Shown: positions 11,460 to 23,347 of the stretch, piece by piece
Layout of the letters: each line of letters begins with the position of its first letter
Position numbering within the stretch: the stretch's first letter is position 1
Source of the DNA: Adiantum capillus-veneris
Lineage: Eukaryota > Streptophyta > Polypodiopsida > Polypodiales > Pteridaceae
Length of the DNA stretch: 64,000 bases
Assembly (NCBI GenBank): GCA_014529385.2
Contig: CM043967.1
Location: 7,088,001 to 7,152,000, forward strand
Direction: 5' to 3'
Program-made: the position numbers and the translations under genes
The notes under the pieces: generated by a model
The model's database searches: none
What the model saw: the letters and a program-made list of their open reading frames with translations, nothing else
Told to the model about the DNA's origin: nothing

Positions 11460-12110
11460 TGAAGATACTGAGGATGAATCTTCCAGTTTTGATGAACGTT
11501 TTGGTAATGAGCAAGATAAGATTTATGTCAAAGTCTGCATAGTCAAATTGGAAGATATCAAACAAAACTTACCAGCAGAAGCAGCTACAAAGTTTATTAG
11601 ACAGAAGAGAAAAGCTGAAGTTGAAGCCCGAGCAGTGGACTTGGTAGCCATTTGGGATAACAAGGTTCTAGTAGTTCGCATAGACTACAAAATCAGGAAG
11701 CAATGGGAACCATTATCTAGAGTAATTTTGGATGGGGCAGCTAGAGTACACATCCTCGGGGAGCATCTGAGGTAGAAGATGGGGATAACTAAGATGAAAC
11801 CAACCCCATTTAGAGTGAGAATGACTGACTACAGAGTAGTCCAAGCTGTTGGACTCCTTAAGAATATGCAAATTAGGGTAGGAAAAGAGAAGTTTAAAAC
11901 CAATTTTTGGTATTAGATGTGCAAGGAGCCTATGGAATGCTGTTAGGAAGACCTTGGCTCAAAACTACTGGTGTTATTCATAATTATGCAAACCAGGTTT
12001 TGACCATTTAGGGCTCCAATAGAAGAATTTAGATCAAGATGGATAATACAAGAAGCTGGAAAAAGGCTTTGAGGCTTGAAAAATTATGCAAGAAGTATAG
12101 AACAAAGAAA
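11460..12110 (+). pseudogene. Ty3/gypsy aspartic protease remnant (element B)
   Basis: The open stretch 11548-11775 contains RVILDGAARVHILGEHL, the retropepsin active-site region (D-G instead of the usual D-S/T-G, as in the related LIDGG form at 1.1 kb). It continues through a stop as KMGITKMKPTPFRVRM, then 'GLLKNMQIRVGKEKFK', and after a frameshift 'GMLLGRPWL', the C-terminal motif. The same order of motifs is seen in element A, so the two are related families. Function: polyprotein cleavage, lost here. Confidence 0.68.
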
Positions 12111-12519
12111 AATGAAAGGATGCTTGCCTTTGACAGAGATTGATTTGAGTGTTGTGTTGATGGATAGAGAGCAGGCTAAAAGACAAAGGCAACAATATCC
12201 AAAGCAGTTCACTGAGTTGAACTCTAAGAACGACCAGTTCAGTTAGATGGGCGATTGCCAGAACAACCAGTTTAGTGAACTGTGATATAGAAAACTAGAC
12301 AACAGGAGCATTGAAAATATATAGAGTGAGCTTCTAGAGTTAGAAGCAAATGACTATGCTCCTGATATTTGAACTGAGAAAGACGCAGATTCAATTGACA
12401 AACAAAAGGGAGGAGGGCTAAATTGGTTACTCCACGATGATCAAGAGAGGTAGAGGAATGAAATATTGGCTCAAGAGAAAATACCAAATGGATTAAAATC
12501 AACAAGCATCTGAAGCCAG

Positions 12520-13530
12520 ACAATAAGGAGAAAGCCAAGGAATTGTTTAAGAAGTACAAAGACATATTTGCTTGGGAACATACAAATCTAAAAGGAGTGG
12601 ATCCAAAGGTATGTCAACATCAAATACCACTAAATCCAGATGCTACACTAGTCAAATTACAGAGGTATAGGATGAATCCCAACTATGCCAAGAAAGTGAA
12701 AGAGGAGATTGATAATCTTCTCAAAGTTGGGTTCATCATAGAAGTGCAGCAGTGGATGGCTCTTTCCCATAGTAGTGGTACCTAAAAAGAATGGGAAGTT
12801 AAGGGTATGTGTGGACTACAGAAAGTTAAATGCACAAACAATAAGATATTATTTTCCACTACCCTTTACATATATGATGTTAGATGAGATTGGAGGCCAC
12901 AAAATGTATAGTTTCATGTATGGATATAGTAGCTGAAATCAGCTTAGAATTGCACTTGAAGATAGAGCCAAGACCACATTCATCAGTGAATGGGGGATTC
13001 CTTATGTATCTAGTAATGCCATTTGGGCTATGCAATGCTCCAACAAACTTTCAGTAATGTATGATGGAGATTTTCAGTGAGTTTTTGCATAAGTTCTTGC
13101 CTACATTTTTTGATGATTTTCTATATTCTCCTTTGAAGAAATGCACTTATTATTTTTGGAGATGGTTTTTGAAAGGCGCAGAGAACAGAGAATTTATCTG
13201 AACCCCTTCAAGTCAATATTCATGGTCTAAAAGGGACAACTTCTGGGGCATATAGTGTTCATTAATGGGATTGAAATGGCAAACAATAAGATTAAGTGCA
13301 TTCAATAGGCTAGAGCACCCACAATAGTGTTTGAATTGAGTTTATTTTTGGGATACATAAACTTCTACATGAGATTTGTCCACAGGTTTGTAGCTAAGAC
13401 ACTACCTTTATGTGAGCTAACCAAGAAAGGGAGCAAATTTATTTGGACTAAAGAATGTAAACGTAGTTTATTGATGCTTAAAAGATGTGATCATCAGGAA
13501 GCTAGTACTTCACCAGTCTAACTGTGATTT
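12520..13530 (+). pseudogene. Ty3/gypsy reverse transcriptase remnant (element B)
   Basis: 12543-12785 encodes the RT entry: FKKYKDIFAWEHTNLKGVDP, then QHQIPLNPDA and VKEEIDNLLKVGFI. After a frameshift, VVVPKKNGKLRVCVDYRKLN is clear near 12770-12830, and FFDDFLYS-like sequence near 13100 marks the damaged catalytic loop. 13327-13521 encodes the thumb/connection region (LFLGYINFYMRFVHRF). At least three frameshifts and several stops. RT would make cDNA from element RNA in the particle. Confidence 0.75.
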
Positions 13531-13870
13531 GAATTTTATGTACATGTAGATGCTTCTGGTATGGTAATGAGAGCTATACTGGCCCAACTTGATAGAGAAT
13601 GGGAATGGTATTCAGTGCTACCAAATTTAGACACTACTTGTTGGGCAAACTATTTCACTTTTATGTAGATCATTAAGCTCTATTATTTCTAATCGACAAG
13701 GTTATTCTACAAAAAAGGCTAATCATATGGATGATGTTTTCAATGAAGTTTGAATTTAAGATTTTCCATAAGCTAAGAAAAACACAATATGATGCAGAAT
13801 TTCTTTCCAGAAGCACAGAGGATTGTTCAAAAACTTCGTTACGAGATGAGCTATAGATGTTGAGTTATTT
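13530..13870 (+). pseudogene. RNase H remnant (element B)
   Basis: 'YVDASGMVMRAILAQLD' is the start of a Ty3 RNase H (normally ...DAS..A+GAVL.Q). A weak 'DTTCWANYFTFM' follows, where the second catalytic block should be. Degraded by frameshifts. Confidence 0.5.
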
Positions 13871-14059
13871 CAAACTACAACTGAAGAGGAACCAGATCCA
13901 GAATGGGAAGATATTTATAATTTTCTTTAGCTGGAAAAGTTTCTCAATGACCGATCCTAGAGTAAGAAAAAGGCACTGATCATAAAAAGTCTGAAATTTG
14001 CCATCATTGCTGGAGCATTGTATAGACTAGCCATCAATGGTGTGCTTCGCAGATGTGTG

Positions 14060-14430
14060 TCAATGAGGGGACGAATGAAGGTAATTATTGAAGCTTATAA
14101 TGGAATTGCAGGAGGACATTTTTCCATTGTTTATCACATATAAGAAGATCCTCTAGGAAGGACTTTGGTGGCAAACTATGATGGATGATGCTAGAGCTTT
14201 CTGTAAAACATTTGATAGTTGCCAGAGAATGGGAAGACCAGCAACAGTTAATATGACACCACTAACTCCAGTATATCCACTGGGAATTTTCATGAAATGG
14301 GGTATGGATTTGATGGGGCCATTCAAGAAGGTAACTCCAAGAAATATATTATTATGGCCACATGTTATGCCAACAAGTGGGTCAAAGCCAAGGCCTTAGC
14401 AGATAACATAGCTAAATCAACAACTGGAGA
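14060..14430 (+). pseudogene. Integrase remnant, truncated (element B)
   Basis: 'IEAYNGIAGGHFSIVYHI' corresponds to the HHCC zinc-binding entry. 14178-14399 then reads ARAFCKTFDSCQRMGRP (the CC pair as C-x..C) and MKWGMDLMGPFKK, with the first catalytic Asp. The frame then shifts to YIIMATCYANKWVKAKAL and ends near 14430. The second Asp and Glu of the DDE core are absent, so the 3' part of the integrase is deleted. Confidence 0.65.
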
Positions 14431-15540
14431 GGGTTCTATAGTGGTGTCCAACCACTGATTACAAAGCAATAAACCCAACCATAAAAGATGTAACCACTAG
14501 TGACCTCAAGTCACTGAGGTTTACAAGTGGATATGCTCTTAGGCACAACATTGACCTATCAATGCATGGACAAAGATAGGTTGATTCAAATGCAGAGTGC
14601 TAGAGGTAATTTGCACAGACGAATCAAAGCATCACTGGAAAATAATGTGACCAATAGTCGAGGACCAAGGACTCGGATGACATTCAAAGAGCAAGAGATC
14701 AATCTGAAAAATTTATTTCATCTAGTTTGGATCAGAAGGAAGATGATGCAATAGAAGAACCATATGATTATGAACTTTTTGCGATTTGTTCCAAAATTTC
14801 CATCACTCCTCTATGCCATCCTTGCCAAAAGGGTAGTGCCTCGCTTGTTCCCAACACTTATCCTCCACACGCTAAGCCAACCGATCAACAATGCTACATC
14901 ATGATTGTATATGGACTCAGGGTGTGGTATGAGGAAGCTACTATAGAGTAGCTGGCTTGGAACCAAGTACTGCAAGATGAATTGAAGAAGACTCAAGTCC
15001 ATGAGCTGATTGCAAATGTTCAAAATTTTCAACTCCTCATGGGGCAACAAAAAGTGAAACTCAGAAGGTTGATTAAATTCACAAATCAGCTCCTTCAATT
15101 CACAAAAGAAGCATCGAAGATACCTAAGAAAGACCTGGCTAACAAAGCAACCTCTGAACCTCAGTTCAGAGAGATAGCTTAAATATTTTCTGAAGCCTGC
15201 ATTAAGTGCAATCAACCATTACCTAAGGGGTGGATACAGAGTGTATCCTATTGTTATAAGCTAGCTAGGGGGCCAAGCTTACCAGGGGAAAATGCACATC
15301 ATATGACCCTGATACCAAGACTTGAAATTCACTGACACCTTACAAATTTGAGATGAAGACGGCTAGGAAAGACCAACTGGAGCAATAATCCATATACACG
15401 TTAATTCAAAAGGATAACAATGGTTCCAATGTTCCGAAGTCTTCTAAGGCACCACACCAAACCTCTAAAAAAAAGACACCAGATAAAATGAAAGTCCACT
15501 GGCTAAAACCAGAGGAATTTTGTAAGTTTTGGTTACATAC
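14431..15540 (+). other. Element B 3' region, unidentified
   Basis: Between the truncated integrase and the polypurine tract. A 66-codon frame at 14982-15182 is Lys/Gln-rich and helix-prone, with no recognisable domain. A minus-strand frame at 14811-15215 is probably a shadow. Likely internal 3' sequence of the element. Confidence 0.35.
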
Positions 15541-15549
15541 CAAAATTCA

Positions 15550-15566
15550 AGAAAGGGGAGGAGAAA
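15550..15566 (+). other. Polypurine tract of element B
   Basis: AGAAAGGGGAGGAGAAA lies directly before TGTAGACA. This is the expected position of the plus-strand primer next to a 3' LTR. Confidence 0.6.
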
Positions 15567-16050
15567 TGTAGACAGCAAGAACAATCCCTAACAAGCGGCT
15601 GGTGGATAGCTGGATTGGAGGCTTCTAGAAGCAGTAAACCAAGAATAATTACCATGGTAATTCACACAGTGCGCAGTCAGTCAGACACTAGTTGAGAAGA
15701 TTATAAACGGATCCATTACTTCATTTTGGGGTTCCGATATCCAATATCCAATATCCAATAGCCTATAGTCTAGATCCGATCCTTGAGTCCCTAACCTAAT
15801 CTTAATACTTTGTATCTTGAGTCATTGGCTATTGTACTCTGTAACTCTCCTTAAGCTGGAAACTCATTCCTCACTGACGCTAGTTGTACACACTTTTGAA
15901 TAATACAATTCCAATTTTAGTTCTCTTTTCTAGTGTCACTTTATTCTTAGTACCAATTTTGTCACTCAGTTGTGCTTAAGTATGATCTAATCTAAATCAA
16001 CTCTAACTACCAACCTGGAATAGTTGTCTAAATACGTTCAACTGATTCCA
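15567..16050 (+). repeat. 3' LTR of Ty3/gypsy element B
   Basis: Starts TGTAGACA after a polypurine tract and loses similarity to the LTR end at 1-318 after ATTCCA, giving a 484-bp TG...CA unit. It contains three tandem CCAATATCC-type units near 15740-15765. The 5' LTR of this element was not found upstream of 10.5 kb. Confidence 0.5.
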
Positions 16051-16195
16051 ATGTGTAGGAGAGGATTGTGAGTCCCTCCACCTACTTTTGTTCCAAGGGA
16101 GGCTTGTGTGTGCCTACACCCTGCTGTTTGAGGGGAGGCAATTGTGAAATGTGTAAGTGCTATTTTGTGTATCAAAAATACATAAATGGGAGGGT

Positions 16196-16557
16196 TGTTA
16201 GGATTGTGGGTTTTGTAGACGCTCCAATTTGAAACCCCTCTCCATGTGTTAAGCTATATATGTAAGTGGACATGTGTGAATTTTCCTTGTCCATAGCCTA
16301 ATCAACATGTGTGGTCATCTATGAGATCATGAAGGTGACATCATCTTGTAAGTCATCACACCTTTTGTACCTCTATAAAACAGCCCCTATTGTAAGCTTT
16401 CTATGCAATCTAGTCTCATATTTCCTTTGTACAAGCACCTGCTGATTATTTTCTTCTAATTAAATTGTGTCATTAGTTAACAATTATGCAACAGCTATGA
16501 GCGGCTCTAATGATTTTCAGCCTTACCCTCTTCAAAGACTAGATCCATGTTCTAGCA
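16196..16557 (+). repeat. Copia-type LTR (copy 2), with PPT and PBS on its two sides
   Basis: A 362-bp unit from TGTTAGGATT to TTCTAGCA. AAATGGGAGGGT precedes it (polypurine-like), and TGGTATCAAAGCC at 16558-16570 follows it (PBS-like, one change from TGGTATCAGAGCC). The same LTR occurs at 9821-10163 in the same orientation. TATAAAACAG near 16374 may be the TATA box. Confidence 0.75.
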
Positions 16558-16570
16558 TGGTATCAAAGCC
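16558..16570 (+). other. Primer binding site, initiator tRNA-Met type
   Basis: TGGTATCAAAGCC directly after the LTR end; the plant copia consensus is TGGTATCAGAGCC. Confidence 0.65.
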
Positions 16571-17163
16571 AAGTTGTTCTTAGTTTGTTTAGCGTATGTG
16601 TGCATGAAATCTTTCATTAGTTTACTTTGTCTCTGTGTGTGTGTGTACACACGCATGTGTGTACACATGTGTGCATAAAGTTATTCTTTGGCTTTAGTGT
16701 AGATTGAGTGTGCGTGTGTATGTATATTGAGAGGTAGAAGAGTTGTGTGTATTTGAGAGTTTTACCAGAGAGAAAGTAAAAACAGAATGAGAAAGAGAGA
16801 GGAAGATTCCATCTAAGCTTGGTGCTAGTGGCAAGTTTGTGCACTTTCTACCAAAGAAGAGACACATCACTCTAGTTGCAATTGTATTTAGAATCCACCA
16901 CCTTGCAGCTCCTTTAAGAAAAGCTACCACATGTAAAAGCATCCTTCAAAATAAGCCACCCACACTACCTAGTAATGCCTCCGGTGCTTGCACCAAGTGC
17001 TCCTTTCCAACTACACCTATTGCAAATGAATCAACCCAGGAGAACTATTCTAAAACAATTGTGACTGCTATTTCCCAACCTCTTTCTCAATGCATATGCA
17101 CATTATTTGACCGCTATCATGCACAATTCTTTGTTGTTTCTCTTAACGGTGCTCAATTGCTGT
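16571..17163 (+). other. Leader and unassigned sequence after the copia LTR
   Basis: A plus frame entering from 16839 has no gag or other domain signature that I can recognise, and its length comes largely from the GT tract that follows. Probably non-coding remains of the copia internal region. Confidence 0.4.
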
Positions 17164-17304
<141 letters not shown>

Positions 17305-17439
17305 ACAACCATACATATGCTATAAGGTTCAAGAACATTCCTAGATTTGAATTTTATAGCTCAATTTTGCTAAATAGCTCACACTACCAATCTAATCTAC
17401 GAGGCAATGCTAACCGTCTATGCTATATAACTTATCTCT

Positions 17440-17760
17440 TGGATCTCATCCATAGCATACAGCTCATAGCTAGCTTTATGGATTATAGCTAGAGTATAGG
17501 TGACAATTGTGGTGCTTGATTGAGCTATATATCTCATAGTGATGCTGAAATCAGACAATAAGAATCCTTTCATCTATGCACTAGTCTTAAGCTATATAGT
17601 TTACAACAATAAGGTACATAGCTCATAGATTTTATCATAGATGTGTTGAACTCCTAACAATGAATCTCCTCACAATTATACACCAGACTTGAGCTGTATA
17701 AGTTCATACCATAAGGCACATAGCTCATTGCTCAAACAAATAGGTATTTAGGTTATAGTT
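17440..17760. repeat. Degenerate AGCTATATAG / CATAGCTCATAG repeat
   Basis: Blocks like CTTAAGCTATATAGTT...AAGGTACATAGCTCATAG near 17587-17630 recur as CTTGAGCTGTATAAGTT...AAGGCACATAGCTCATTG near 17690-17735, about 108 bp apart. Shorter echoes lie to the left. Sequence to about 18.5 kb shows no supported gene. Confidence 0.45.
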
Positions 17761-18553
17761 TTCTACCATGTCAACTATATAATTCATAACTAGAGTTTAG
17801 AACATGCAAGCTGACATGCTGGATTGCATGAAGTTAGCTAAGTTGCATATGTTTGGCTATATAGGTGCTATTCACATTCGATAGTACAAGAACACATTTT
17901 CTACTATATGGTGTTTCTTACCATTGTATGTTTCTATTTGTAGATTGAGTATTTAATAGCAAGTTGGGCAAAGGTCCTTGAGAAGTTGAATTCGTGGTTT
18001 GTGCCAAAAATGAAAGATCAAAATATGCTCTTCATCTTATGTGCTAATTTTCTTTTGGTTTTTTTGGAAAAACATTACTTGTGATTGCCACATATTTAAA
18101 TGTGATGTTTGTGTTTCAAGATGTATTGCATTGGAGAAGACTTTCTCAGGGATAACAAAGCTATGGAAAGCTTGTGTATGTAACAATATTGAGCAGAGTT
18201 AGTTTCACAAATACAAGTGCTTGATGGGCAATTGTGGTGCGAATAAGCGTTCAATTTGTCCTCAAGAGCAGGCACAATGGATAAATATTGCTTTGATGCA
18301 GCTCTTTGAGACAATGCAAGTCCAAACAAAGCATGGGAAAATCAATAGAAAGGGCCTCTCCTTGAAGAAGATACATTTTTGTGAACTCATAGAGAAGATA
18401 CACAGCCACACTCAACACTTCATCAGGCACAAGTTCACCTACGAATGACAAGCTAAACACCATAGAGGTTTCTTGAGAGGGTTTCTTTTGGATACCATTG
18501 TATCAGTAGTATGGGGGTTTCTAATCACCGAGCAAAAAAAATCGATACAATAG

Positions 18554-18936
18554 CAACAATGGTGAAAGAAAAAAATAATGTCATGCACATTACTTTCACT
18601 ACACAAATCTAACACTCAATCGACAAAAAATGAGATTTTAGAACCAATATGAAAATCGAATACCCGAGGCAAGCAGTCTCTGAGTCATGCTTGAAACATA
18701 TACAATTCAATTTCATGTGGCATGCATCCTCTCAAATATGGTGAAAGAAAAATAAATAAATGTCAACAATGGTGAAAGAAAAAAATCATGTCATGCACAT
18801 TACTTTCACTATACAAATCTAACACTCAATCGATAAAAAATGAGGTTTTAGAACAAATATGAAAATTGAAAACTCGAGACACAAGCAATCACTTTATACT
18901 TGAAACATATACAATTCAATTCCATGTGACTGACAT
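18554..18936. repeat. Two-copy direct repeat, 210-bp period
   Basis: CAACAATGGTGAAAGAAAAAAAT begins at 18554 and again at 18764. Similarity runs about 173 bp, through TTGAAACATATACAATTCAATT. The 37 bp between the copies contains a further AATATGGTGAAAGAAAAATAAA echo. No coding potential. Confidence 0.85.
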
Positions 18937-20180
18937 ACCCCTTTAAACAGGAAAGGCCCAAGTCTCAGCTGCATCTGCCTATTGGATGTAGAGATAAAGT
19001 CATGAAGCAACAATTCCTTAAAATCTTCTATATTGTGAGTGCTCTCACTGTTAAAAACACCCAAGGCCATGGCAAAACTAGAGAATCATCTAATCCTAGG
19101 ATATTCAGGCATGATTGAAAGAATCTTTTAGTCCTAGCTCAAAGAATGGTGATTTACAACTTCCAAAGCTTGCCAGATCTTTTGCAGCAATAGGTAAACA
19201 AGAGCAACCATCACAAGAACAGAGGTACAATAAAATTGTTTCTTCTACATGCCATCTATGGCTACAATCCAATGTCCCTCCAATCTATCACAGTACTGTC
19301 ATCTGTGATTTAGGATACATATTGGATTGTAAGAAAATGTCATTAGTGCTATGGGGTATACCATGTTGGAATGAATTCAGTGTTGGTTCCAATCCTAACT
19401 TGTGTTGAACAAAGTTCGTGCTCATTCATAGCCCGCCCTAGTTCGAATCCCGAGCTGTGTTGAACAGAGTTCGTGCTAATTTGTAGCCTATGTTCAAACA
19501 CGTTTGGTGGAACGAATTGCTGACTGGTTAATCTACTAAGTAGGTTGTCCCCGCGGCTACATGGCAGGCTCTCAAGGATCCCATATCCTTGAGATTCTGA
19601 TATTTAGCAAGAGCCAAATTGTTGTGGACGTGATCCTATGGGCAGGAAGCAGCAAATGGAAAAACGTAGCAATTGTAGGTGCGAGTAAGACAAATGACAA
19701 AAAATAAATAAATCATTCAGAAAAGCTTGGAATCCAACTCATTTTGACAAATGCTATTTTTTTCAAAAGAAAATTATCAAAGTAACTCTCTAATTTGTTC
19801 TCAAAATACTCCTCAAATTTTAGAAATTCCCAAAATACCCTCGTATCTATTTTCATTGGATTCTTGAATATTTTCTAATCTTTGTTCCTTTTTGACAATT
19901 GAGATCCATTTTTGAGTGCTTAGCATGGAGTTTGTCACAAATTACCTCACAAAAATGGCAATTATGTTCAAAAAATAATGAAGCAATTCGTCTCCAGAGC
20001 CTACATAACCAACCCAAATTCTAGTTTTAGCATCTTGTATTGATAGAGAAGCAGTCTTCTTATGAAAAGATTCTTATTTTTTGTATCTTTGGAGAAATTT
20101 AATCTCGTACTTTGGGAATGTGGGAAAATCTAAAGGGGATTTTGCGAATTTAGGACAAAATATCTGGGGTACTTTGGAAA
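18937..20180. other. Unassigned sequence with a small 55-bp duplication
   Basis: GTTCCAATCC-TAACTTGTGTTGAACAAAGTTCGTGCT near 19386 is repeated as GTTCGAATCCCGAGCTGTGTTGAACAGAGTTCGTGCT near 19441. The rest is AT-rich and without recognisable genes or element ends. Confidence 0.45.
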
Positions 20181-21050
20181 CTTTTGAGACTTGAGAGCAA
20201 TTTTCCCTTTCACTGGTTTGCTACTGCAACTAGTCCGCGCCGACGCGAAATGGTTGCAGCAGCAAACCAAGGAGCTGGCTGCAAACTCTTCAGGGAGTTG
20301 GTCCCTGCAGCTGGCGGCCTCCCCTTATCCTTCTCAACCAATGGACTCCCGCTCAAAAAGTCCTCGCCTCTCTTGGCGACTGCGATTGCTTAATTCACTT
20401 GGTCTGCTGCTCCCCCATCCCCTTGCCAGTTGCATGTCCGTCTCTCCTCTTGCCAGCTCCTTTGACTTGCTTCCTTCTCTCCACTACTAGCCCCTCCAGT
20501 GGAGCTTTCTGCCTTGCATTCATCATCGCTGACCTGATCCTCTTCTACCGATTCAAGCTTCTTGCCTTCCTTTTGCAAAGGACTCTGATTGTTGAATTGC
20601 CCATAGCTCCTTCCTGCAAATGCCTGCGAGTTCCCACACCTCAGATTTCACCTCGAAATAGTGATGCCTCCATGTCAATTGTTGTTGGCCTCCCGAGCCT
20701 CAATCACGTGGGTTGTGGTGGCGTGTGTTGCTTGGTGTCCTACCCTCGTGCCCCACGTTGATTGAGACACTCCGTCGTGTGGTTGCCGACAGCAGAAGAA
20801 GGTCTTGTTTCTCTCGCTTCACACAGACACACACTTCTCTTCTAGTATTAATTTCTTGAAGGGGCAGCTTTCCATTGTTTGGATAGTTCATTCTGTAATG
20901 AGCTAATTCCTTTTTATTTTTTATTGTTTTTACGTGGGGTTATGTTCAATTATGGGGATAAGCTCCTCATGCTCAGTTGATCGTAATGCACACAAATGCC
21001 AGGAATGTAAAGAAGTGGCTGCAAATGCTCGCCTCTCTAGTTGTTTATCT
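20181..21050. other. GC-richer unassigned region
   Basis: Short frames occur on both strands (for example 20390-20578 minus, acidic and Ser-rich; 20399-20761 plus, Leu/Ser/Pro-rich). None has a family motif, and they overlap in conflicting frames. It could be a fragment of a host exon or an untranslated region, but nothing in the sequence decides it. Confidence 0.3.
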
Positions 21051-21051
21051 C

Positions 21052-21139
<88 letters not shown>
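21052..21139. repeat. GA microsatellite, about 88 bp
   Basis: Pure (GA)n. It creates Glu/Arg and Ser/Leu artefact frames in both directions. Confidence 0.97.
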
Positions 21140-21142
<3 letters not shown>

Positions 21143-21656
21143 TTCTGTGGTTTTCAACAGCAAGCGTTTATTTTGGTGAGAGATGTCGGTACTTTCAGCT
21201 TTACATTGGATGTAGGGCTCAAAGGTGTGATCTAGATCACAAGCTCTTGAGACGTACATCATGCATGCGCCTGCCAAACGGATGCCCTGCATCTTTCTTT
21301 CTCACCAGTCGTGGCACGCCTCCTTGGTGGCCTCGGCCATCCACAACTCTTCTTCTTCGATGGCTACTGAGGAGCGCATGCTCTAGTCTTTAAAAAGAGT
21401 TCCCACCCCATCCAGTTGCTACAGGCGGGTGGCCTCTTGGGGAGTGAAGCAGGCGGCGAAGCTTTGCAAGGTGGAGGAGTGGCAATAAGTGGGGGGCCTT
21501 CATGGGTGCTAGCTATTGTACATAGCAAGAGCGGGACGGGGGGCTCTTGATAGCAGTTTTTTTCTAACACTGCTTAGGCCCTTGGTTGGGGTTGATCACT
21601 TATTACTCTGAGACACCATTTTACACTTCGATAAATGGCTACCTATAGGAGAGTGA

Positions 21657-21998
21657 ATGTTAGAGCCCTATGCTAATGGTAAAAACCACTTCAGAACATT
21701 ACATGATATGCACATGAGTGTAATGTTTGATAGATTGAAAAGTGCGCTTCGAAGAATTCCGAAGACTATAGATGGAAATGTATTCCAAGTGGATAATAGA
21801 GGTGGAAAGTGCTTGAACAGTATATGCGAGGTGCCCTTGGCTTGTCACAAGCATCGATGTGGAATGGTTTCATTGACACTTGCAATAAGCCAGGGGCATT
21901 GTTTTTGTTCCATGATTGAAATTGGCTCCGAGTTTGGTTCCATGCAATTAGTCATCATGGGATTTGAGTTTGGTTGTTCGGTTAGTTTGCAACAATGA
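21657..21998 (+). CDS. Unrecognised 113-codon open frame
   Basis: An uninterrupted frame of 113 codons, with several Cys and His in the second half (C-x5-C...H-x-H...C-x-C). I do not recognise the family. Its position directly upstream of a transposase-like remnant on the same strand (22150-22620) raises the possibility that both come from one decayed mobile element. It could also be chance. Confidence 0.25.
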   Translation: MLEPYANGKNHFRTLHDMHMSVMFDRLKSALRRIPKTIDGNVFQVDNRGGKCLNSICEVPLACHKHRCGMVSLTLAISQGHCFCSMIEIGSEFGSMQLVIMGFEFGCSVSLQQ

Positions 21999-22149
21999 AA
22001 AACCCTCTTGTACTTCTGCAATTTTCTCTTAGTAATAAAGAATGTCTAAAGGGAATTGCTTGATTATTTCATTGCTCGGAAATACCCGCTCCCTAATTTG
22101 TATAACCCAGTAGTATATTTTACTAAGAACTACTTGTTCAAAGAGAAAA

Positions 22150-22620
22150 ATGAGATACAGTCCATGCATTAGAGTGACCAATGCACAATTTTGGTTTATA
22201 TCATGTATTGGTGCATCAAGGAAAATGAAAGTATTGACAAGGTCTTGTATTTCTATATTTTTGATGATAGGAAGCATGATATGCTCTTTATCCAACATCG
22301 TTTTCTTCTTTGTCAAAAGTGGCTTAAAGACTAGGGACTAATATTCAAAAAGCATTGGGTGTGGTTAGATGGTGTAGCATTCAACTATTAGATGTGGAGA
22401 TGACTTGTAATTTTTTTCCTTTAGATCATGGCAAAAGTGAGCATGATGGTGTTGGTGTCGTACTGAAGAGGACATTTCCACATTAACAACTCAACAGTGA
22501 TGGTGTCATCCTTAGGCAAGCTAGAGATGTGGTTGAGTTCTTGACTCAAACATTTTCAATTGGTTTATGTAGCTTTTATTCATAGTCCACCAAGAAAGAC
22601 TCTGCCATCAACATGAAATT
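22150..22620 (+). pseudogene. Transposase-like remnant with an 'HGKSEHDG' signature
   Basis: In successive plus frames I read a 'SDQCTILVYIMYW' block near 22170-22205, then 'DHGKSEHDGVGVVLKRTFPH' near 22425-22485 and 'LRQARDVVEFLTQTFS' near 22515-22560. The order (Ser-Asp...aromatic block, then GHGK-x-E-x-DG-x-G-x-x-KR) resembles a group of uncharacterised transposon-related proteins I recall from plants and animals; I cannot name the superfamily with certainty. Stops and frameshifts are present. It is cut at 22633 by an LTR insertion. Confidence 0.4.
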
Positions 22621-22633
22621 TTGGTTGGTAAAA

Positions 22634-23296
22634 TGTAGCATTTAGTGGCCTAGTAACTTGTGTGTAGTGGAAAATAGCATGAACATAGTGAGCATTTCAT
22701 TAGAATAGATTCCTAATGAGAATAACAAGAGTGCTTGGATGGAGAGAGCAACAAAAATCATAACACCTAGTTAAACATCATCAACAATATTTCAAAAGAG
22801 AGAGAAATTAAGCTATTGACAACATTTGAGGACCGGATCTACATGGAGCCATTCCCCCCTCCAAAAGGCTTTGTATTATGGTTTCTCCCATCAAGAGAGA
22901 GAATTCACAATACAATTCTTTGTGGTCCTTCAATACTAGCTAGTGCAATGAAGATGGAAGCTTCAAGCACTAAGCAAAAAACTTATCAAGCACAACATCA
23001 ATTCCCTCATGGTCTCATACCCAAGACCTCACACACTTTCGAAGATGCTGAGAGCTAGCGGAGTATGAGAGTAGATTGAGAGGAAGGAGTAGTCTTTATG
23101 AGAAAGATATACATCTCCTCACATAGTCACTCATATTAGCATAGCTTAGCTTAGTAATTAGCATGATAGAGAAGATGAGCATGCATCGAAGCTTGGCTCT
23201 TGGTTGGATTTGCATCACAAAGCCAAGAGTTGTTGGTGTAGGCCTCCCTTCTCACAAGCTTGGAGTAGGTGATAAGCTTTTCAATAAAGCTTGAGA

Positions 23297-23347
<51 letters not shown>

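Noticed and set aside
14811-15215. 134-codon minus frame
   Set aside because: Overlaps the element B 3' region in antisense; no motif; probably a shadow frame.
15740-15765. CCAATATCC triplicate as a possible regulatory array
   Set aside because: Three short perfect copies inside a decayed LTR; too little to support a function.
9821-16557. A single full-length copia element with the two LTRs as its ends
   Set aside because: The interior is Ty3-type gag-pol with its own 3' LTR, and the right LTR also has a PBS after it; the pair is better seen as LTRs of a rearranged array around a Ty3 element.
19436-19460. GTTCGAATCCCGAGC, like the B box of a tRNA gene or SINE
   Set aside because: No A box, cloverleaf or poly-A end at the right distance; the segment is half of a 55-bp tandem duplication.
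20184-20761. Possible host gene exon in a GC-richer stretch
   Set aside because: Conflicting short frames on both strands, no domain, and no splice structure that I could support.
20934-21393. Overlapping 81-, 120- and 138-codon frames
   Set aside because: All span the GA tract and change register; no domain outside the repeat.
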